Assembly: GCF_001514305.1 (NCBI RefSeq)
Contig: NZ_KQ949081.1
Span: forward strand, 1 to 64,000
Direction: 5' to 3'
From: Streptomyces dysideae
Lineage (GTDB): Bacteria; Actinomycetota; Actinomycetes; Streptomycetales; Streptomycetaceae
DNA: 64,000 bases
Shown: one piece after another, positions 60,399-64,000 of the stretch
Position numbering within the stretch: the stretch's first letter is position 1
How the letters are laid out: the number at the start of each line of letters is the position of its first letter
Program-made: the position numbers and the translations under genes
The notes under the pieces: model-generated
Told to the model about the DNA's origin: nothing
The model's database searches: none
The model's input: the letters and a program-made list of their open reading frames with translations, nothing else

Positions 60399-61061
60399 TC
60401 AGCCGCCCGTGGTGGCCAGCTTCGCCGCGAACCCGAGGAACAGGGCGCCGGCGCCGCTGGTCAGCCCGGCCGACAGGCGCCGCCGGCGGCGGAACTGGGC
60501 CGAGAGGTAGGTGCCGCCGAGGATCAGCAGGGTCACGTAACTGACGCTGATCACCTGGTAGATCAGCGCGAGCAGCCCGAAGGACAGTGCCGGGTGCGGA
60601 TAGGACGGGTCGACGAACTGCACGAAGAAGGAGATGAAGAACAGGATCGCCTTCGGGTTGAGCAGCGTGATCAGCAACGACCGCCGGAACGGCCGCTCGG
60701 CGTCCGCGGCGCCGTGGGCGGCCTCCGGGGCCTCGGCCGGGGATGCCGCCATGCGCCGGTTACGCCACATAGCCCAGGCCGAGCGGATCATTCCGACGGC
60801 GATCCAGGCCAGATAGCCGGCGCCCGCGTACTTGATGACCGAGAAGACGAAATCGTTGGCGGTCAGCAGCGAGGAGAGCCCCGCCGCGGTGAGCACCATC
60901 AGCAGGCCCTCACCGATGAACACGCCTGACGCGGCGCGGTATCCGCTCCGCACCCCGCGCCGTGCCGCCACGGAGAGGGTGTAGAGCGAACTGGGCCCCG
61001 GGAGAAGAATGATGAGAAGCGTCCCCAGGGCGTAGGTGGAAAGGTTCGACACTCCCAGCAT
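60399..61061 (-). CDS. LysE/RhtB family amino-acid exporter, LeuE-like
   Basis: A 220-aa, six-helix exporter. The N-terminal block LLIILLPGPSSLYTLSVAAR and the following RRGVRSGYRAASGVFIGE are family signatures, and LLNPKAILFFISFFVQFVDP is the second. The sequence is closest in feel to LeuE-type members. ATG 61061 has GGAGGGAG upstream. It exports an amino acid or amino-acid-like compound; specificity unknown. Confidence 0.88.
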   Translation of the reverse strand: MLGVSNLSTYALGTLLIILLPGPSSLYTLSVAARRGVRSGYRAASGVFIGEGLLMVLTAAGLSSLLTANDFVFSVIKYAGAGYLAWIAVGMIRSAWAMWRNRRMAASPAEAPEAAHGAADAERPFRRSLLITLLNPKAILFFISFFVQFVDPSYPHPALSFGLLALIYQVISVSYVTLLILGGTYLSAQFRRRRRLSAGLTSGAGALFLGFAAKLATTGG

Positions 61062-61424
61062 CTGCTTCTCCCTCCGTGGTGACTGCCGCTGCGGCTGCCA
61101 ACTGATCCACGTCCGCGGTCCGTTGGAGGGTAGTCGAGGAGCAGATCCCACGCCGGGCTGTTTTCCAGCGGGATGGACCGTGCGTCCAGGCGTGAGCGCC
61201 TCGAGCCGTGCCGCCGCTCAGTGATGGGGGTGCTCGGGCGGAGCGGGGGCTCGGTGACGCCCATGTGCCGGCCGCACTGGTCGTACGAGGGTCAGCAGGA
61301 GTGAGCCGCAGCGTCTCGTGATGCGTAACCGCAAGGGCTCCTTTCGCAGTGCCGTGACGAGCGATGATTACCGTTCGTGCCCTGACCGTCACTGTCCGGG
61401 CGTACGCTGCGGAAGAGTGCTGGC
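61062..61424. other. Intergenic region, lysE promoter and conserved XRE leader
   Basis: No gene is supported. The right part (from about 61352) is nearly identical to 53888 onward before the second XRE gene (shared TGATTACCGTTCGTGCC and CGTACGCTGCGGAAG), showing that promoter and leader were duplicated with the gene. A minus-strand frame (61264 leftward) is open but unconvincing. Confidence 0.6.
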
Positions 61425-61445
61425 GTTGTCTGGGCGCCAGACAAC
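61425..61445. promoter_or_regulatory. Perfect leader palindrome of the third XRE gene
   Basis: GTTGTCTGG - GCG - CCAGACAAC, 13 bp upstream of the ATG. Same element as 53958-53979. Probably an autoregulatory operator of the XRE protein. Confidence 0.6.
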
Positions 61446-61458
61446 GGGGAGGGGCGAC

Positions 61459-62292
61459 ATGGCCGAACACCCGGTCACAGAAGGGGAGTCGAGGCGTGTG
61501 GCCCTCGGGCGAACGCTGCGGTTCCTGCGGGAGAAGGCCGGCAAGTCGCTGGCCCAGCTGGCCGACGAGACGTCGTACGACAAGAGCTATCTGTACCGCC
61601 TGGAGACGGGCGAACGGCTCTCCAAACGGGCGGTCATGGAGGACCTGGACCGGTATCACGGCTCCGGTGACCTGCTGGTTCGCCTGTGGCGGGATGCGCG
61701 TAAGGAGGTGATCAAGGACAAGTACAAGGCGTTCATGGAGCTGGAGGCGACGGCGCGGGTCATGTGGATGTTCCAGCTACGGGTGCCGGGACTTCTACAG
61801 ACCGAGGACTATGCCCGTGCGGTGTTGTCAGGGTTGTCCGGAGCTCAGACAACGGCTGGCAACGGCGAGGAAGTCGAGGAGCAGGTGGCCTTGCGCATGG
61901 GACGGCAGGAGCTGCTGTACCGGGATCCGGCGCCGAGCGTGCGCGTGATCCTGGACGAGGGTGCGTTGCGGCGCCCGGTTCCCGACGCGAAGGTGTGGGC
62001 GGACCAGCTGTCGCATCTGGTGGACGCGGCGGAACTCCCGAATGTCGCGCTCCAGGTGCTGCCCTTCACGGCCGGTGTACACGACCTCATGGACAGCCAC
62101 CTCTGGCTGTTCTGGCAGCGAGTCGGCGACCCTGTTGCCTACGTGGAGGGCAACGGCTTCGGCGAGTTGATCGAGGATCCGGACAAGGTTCTGTCCTTCC
62201 GGTTGTCCTACGATCTGGTCAGGGACGCGGCTCTGACTCCGGTGGAGTCGACGGCGTTCATCAAACGCCTTCTGGAGGAGTGCAGATCATGA
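61459..62292 (+). CDS. XRE/DUF5753 transcriptional regulator, WhiJ-like (third set)
   Basis: A 277-aa regulator: LREKAGKSLAQLADETSYDK and SYLYRLETGERLSK form the helix-turn-helix; DUF5753 has LRVPGLLQTEDYARAVL and NVALQVLPFTAGVHDLMDSH. Start ATG 61459 has GGGGAGGGG upstream. A close paralogue of the 53993 protein. It overlaps one DUF397 gene by 4 bp. Confidence 0.92.
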   Translation: MAEHPVTEGESRRVALGRTLRFLREKAGKSLAQLADETSYDKSYLYRLETGERLSKRAVMEDLDRYHGSGDLLVRLWRDARKEVIKDKYKAFMELEATARVMWMFQLRVPGLLQTEDYARAVLSGLSGAQTTAGNGEEVEEQVALRMGRQELLYRDPAPSVRVILDEGALRRPVPDAKVWADQLSHLVDAAELPNVALQVLPFTAGVHDLMDSHLWLFWQRVGDPVAYVEGNGFGELIEDPDKVLSFRLSYDLVRDAALTPVESTAFIKRLLEECRS

Positions 62293-62510
62293 ACCGAACC
62301 CCCGACCTGACCACCGCTGTGTGGCGCAAGTCGTCCTACAGCGACGGGGGCGGCACGAACTGCGTCGAGGTCGCCGACGGCTACACGGGCATAGTCCCCG
62401 TCCGCGACAGCAAGACCCCGGCGGTACGTCCGCTGATCTTCGAGACGTCGTCGTGGGGGTCGTTCGTGGAGGCCGTCAAGGGAAGGGCGGGTTCGCACAC
62501 CTTCGGGTGA
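62289..62510 (+). CDS. DUF397 small protein (third set)
   Basis: A 73-aa DUF397 protein: LTTAVWRKSSYSDGGGTNCV, EVADGYTGIVPVRDSKTP and SSWGSFVEAVKG, very like the pair at 54816-55216. It is coupled to the XRE gene and likely works with it. Confidence 0.93.
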   Translation: MNRTPDLTTAVWRKSSYSDGGGTNCVEVADGYTGIVPVRDSKTPAVRPLIFETSSWGSFVEAVKGRAGSHTFG

Positions 62511-62658
62511 CGCCTGTCGGGATGTCCGGTTTTCGGGACTGAGCCGCCTCCATCGTTGGTCTTCCGGTCGAATAAATGACCAGGACACGAACGACTGATG
62601 TGAAAGGTACGAGGCGGTTATGGTCGTAGACACGGCGCGTCGAAGGAGGACATCGAGC

Positions 62659-63006
62659 ATGGCTGCCCACGTTGCGGAAACCGGTCACGTCGTCCCCCCC
62701 ATGCCCGAGCGGACCCCGAAGGCGCTGCGCAGGGCCATCGCCCAGCACGCTCCCGCGCTCCTCTCTGATTTCGACGCCCACTGGAAGTGGGCGATCGCTG
62801 ACGCGTACGACCCTGGTCCTGTGCCTGCGTTCATGGCCCGCTGGTGGTGCGAGTACGCGATCGCCCGTGATCCGCAGCTCGACGCTCATGTGACCGAGCT
62901 CCAGCACCGTGCTGCAGAGGCAACCGACATTGCTGAGGCCAAAGCTCTGATCGACGAGGTGGCGAAGATTCGCTACGGCACGCGGAAGCTGGGGCCCGGC
63001 GAGTGA
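62659..63006 (+). CDS. DUF6247-type protein, possible antitoxin
   Basis: A 115-aa protein with AAGGAGG 9 bp before ATG 62659. It starts with the module VVPPMPERTPKALRRAIAQH shared with the 55213 protein, then a helical part (DAHWKWAIADAYD, MARWWCEYAIARDP). I associate this layout with DUF6247. GTGA overlap with the next small gene suggests a two-gene toxin-antitoxin-like unit, which is inference. Confidence 0.75.
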   Translation: MAAHVAETGHVVPPMPERTPKALRRAIAQHAPALLSDFDAHWKWAIADAYDPGPVPAFMARWWCEYAIARDPQLDAHVTELQHRAAEATDIAEAKALIDEVAKIRYGTRKLGPGE

Positions 63007-63362
63007 CCGATGAGTTCATGGGGCCGCCTTGGCAGATGGACTGGCGGCTCGATGCCCTCGTCGGCCGTGATGTGCTGCCCGAGCATGCGCGGAATATGGT
63101 TGACGAGGCTCGCGCCGAGCTGGTCACTGCGAAGGACCCGTATTTCCGGGGGATCGACGCCGATGGTGATCTCCCAGAGGGCATGCGCGTCGAGCCAGTG
63201 CGGTCCAGCGACCCCAAGGGGCCGCGCATCCTGTACTTCGACAAGGGCTACGGCTGGCTGGTCTACAGCTTCGATCGGCGCATCGAGGATCCGCAGATCC
63301 TGGTGTATGAGGTCTTCTGGCAGGCAGCGGACCCGCTTACATTCCCTCCGGCGGCGGAGTAG
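63003..63362 (+). CDS. Small protein, possible RelE/ParE-like toxin
   Basis: A 119-aa protein (GTG start). Helical first half (LPEHARNMVDEARAELVTA), then strands KGPRILYFDKGYGWLVYSFD and ILVYEVFWQA, an order compatible with a RelE/ParE fold, though no catalytic set can be pointed out. Coupled to the DUF6247-type gene. The 3' end overlaps the convergent histidine kinase gene by 26 bp. Confidence 0.65.
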   Translation: MTDEFMGPPWQMDWRLDALVGRDVLPEHARNMVDEARAELVTAKDPYFRGIDADGDLPEGMRVEPVRSSDPKGPRILYFDKGYGWLVYSFDRRIEDPQILVYEVFWQAADPLTFPPAAE

Positions 63363-64000
63363 CCGCCCCCGGCAGCCGCACCGTAACCACCGTCCCGCCC
63401 CCCTCCGCTCGGGCCAGCGTCACCTCGCCGCCCGCCTGCTGCACCGTACGCGCCACGATGGACAGGCCTAGGCCCGAGCCGGGGAGTGCACGTGCGCTCG
63501 GGGACCGCCAGAAGCGGTCGAAGACGTGCGGGAGTTCGTCGGCGGGGATGCCGGGACCGTGGTCGCGGACAGTGAGGACGCCGGCGGCCAGCTGGACCTC
63601 GATGGAGCCGCCCTCGGAGCTGAACTTCACCGCGTTGTCGAGGATGTTGACGAGCGCGCGCTCCAGGGCCGACGGTTCCGCCCTGACGTACCAGGGATGC
63701 AGGTCGGCGCTGATGGTCAGCTCCGGGCCACGGAGGCGTGCCCGCCGCAGGGCCGACTCGACCGTCTCCTCCAGCGAGATCACCTGGACGCGCTCACCAC
63801 GCTGGCCTTCCGACCGGGACAACTCCTGCAAGTCGCCTATCAGCGACGCCAGTTCGGTCATCTGCGCCTTCACCGAGGCGAGGAGTGCCTTGCGGTCGGC
63901 GGCGGGGATCGGGCGGCCGGTTTCCTCGCTGCGGGTGAGGAGTTCGATGTTGGTGCGGAGGGAGGTGAGGGGGGTGCGGAGTTCGTGGCCGGCGTCCGCG
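63337..64000 (-). CDS. Sensor histidine kinase, C-terminal part (cut by window edge)
   Basis: The frame runs off the window. Visible: H-box ADAGHELRTPLTSLRTNIEL at the edge, then an HATPase_c domain with N-box ALVNILDNAVKFS, G1 VRDHGPGIPADELPHVFDRF and G2 GSGLGLSIVARTVQQAGG. It is an OmpR-partner-type (HisKA) kinase. Sensor and membrane parts, and any response regulator, lie outside the window. Confidence 0.93.
   Translation of the reverse strand, partial: ADAGHELRTPLTSLRTNIELLTRSEETGRPIPAADRKALLASVKAQMTELASLIGDLQELSRSEGQRGERVQVISLEETVESALRRARLRGPELTISADLHPWYVRAEPSALERALVNILDNAVKFSSEGGSIEVQLAAGVLTVRDHGPGIPADELPHVFDRFWRSPSARALPGSGLGLSIVARTVQQAGGEVTLARAEGGGTVVTVRLPGAATPPPEGM

Noticed and set aside
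61062..61264. Minus-strand ORF reading IPLENSPAWDLLLDYPPTD
   Set aside because: Open by chance upstream of the exporter gene; no ribosome site and the frame continues as shadow of the exporter.

Overview
The window is very GC-rich with strong G/C bias at third codon positions, GTG/TTG starts, many ATGA-type gene overlaps, and actinobacterial families (mycothiol synthase, DUF397/DUF5753 regulators, DUF2993, class-F-like sortase). This points to a Streptomyces chromosome. From memory, the order NlpC/P60 hydrolase, PAP2 phosphatase, lipoprotein, csoR, DUF47, pit, pstB-A-C-S, Nudix, CHAD, ppk, ABC cluster, mshD, secreted 5'-nucleotidase matches the S. coelicolor SCO4126-SCO4155 core. I could not verify this by alignment.

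Layout. 1-4.3 kb: an ABC transporter with its own LuxR-type two-component system, and a GNAT gene. 4.3-11.7 kb: a six-gene membrane cluster that looks like a stripped-down type IV secretion machine (VirD4-, VirB4-, VirB6-, VirB8- and VirB2-like parts, no relaxase) and matches what I recall as cmdA-F; a 196-bp inverted-repeat element abuts its 3' end. 12-19.6 kb: an accessory block with two divergent regulator/enzyme pairs (MarR/esterase, TetR/SDR), a VOC protein, a SELENBP1-type methanethiol oxidase and the first WhiJ-like set (XRE regulator, two DUF397 proteins, ATPase). 19.7-27.8 kb: cell-wall hydrolase, PAP2 phosphatase, Tat-exported flavoenzyme, lipoprotein, CsoR, DUF47 and Pit, and a small secreted protein. 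28-32.9 kb: pstSCAB with a clear PHO box, and a Nudix gene. An orphan large serine integrase (32.8-34.6 kb) splits this from CHAD-ppk. 38.2-42.5 kb: a GntR-controlled ABC operon with three paralogous permeases. 42.6-47.5 kb: mshD, 5'-nucleotidase, DUF2993 protein, PH-domain membrane protein.

47.5-53.2 kb is a scarred accessory island. It holds a carbonic-anhydrase-like remnant, an alpha/beta hydrolase, an MFS gene with a probably chimeric 3' end, a truncated ABC ATPase, a GNAT gene, and a 252-aa ORF made of about ten tandem basic repeats separated by Arg-Arg pairs. A Tn3-type transposase remnant lies on its far side. Repeat ORF, GNAT, ABC fragment and MFS gene form one compact operon. This is my main candidate for an undescribed system: a multi-core peptide precursor with an acyltransferase and exporter.

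53.2-64 kb contains a second and a third WhiJ-like set with shared leader palindromes, a nucleotidyltransferase and a possible toxin-antitoxin pair sharing one N-terminal module, a surface protein-sortase-ECF sigma-anti-sigma operon, a fused pectate lyase/pectin methylesterase, a LysE-type exporter, and the 3' part of a histidine kinase at the window edge.

Shared physiology: phosphate (pstSCAB, pit/DUF47, ppk/CHAD, 5'-nucleotidase, PHO boxes at pstS and possibly the PAP2 gene) dominates the core; WhiJ-like sets and recombination scars dominate the accessory parts.
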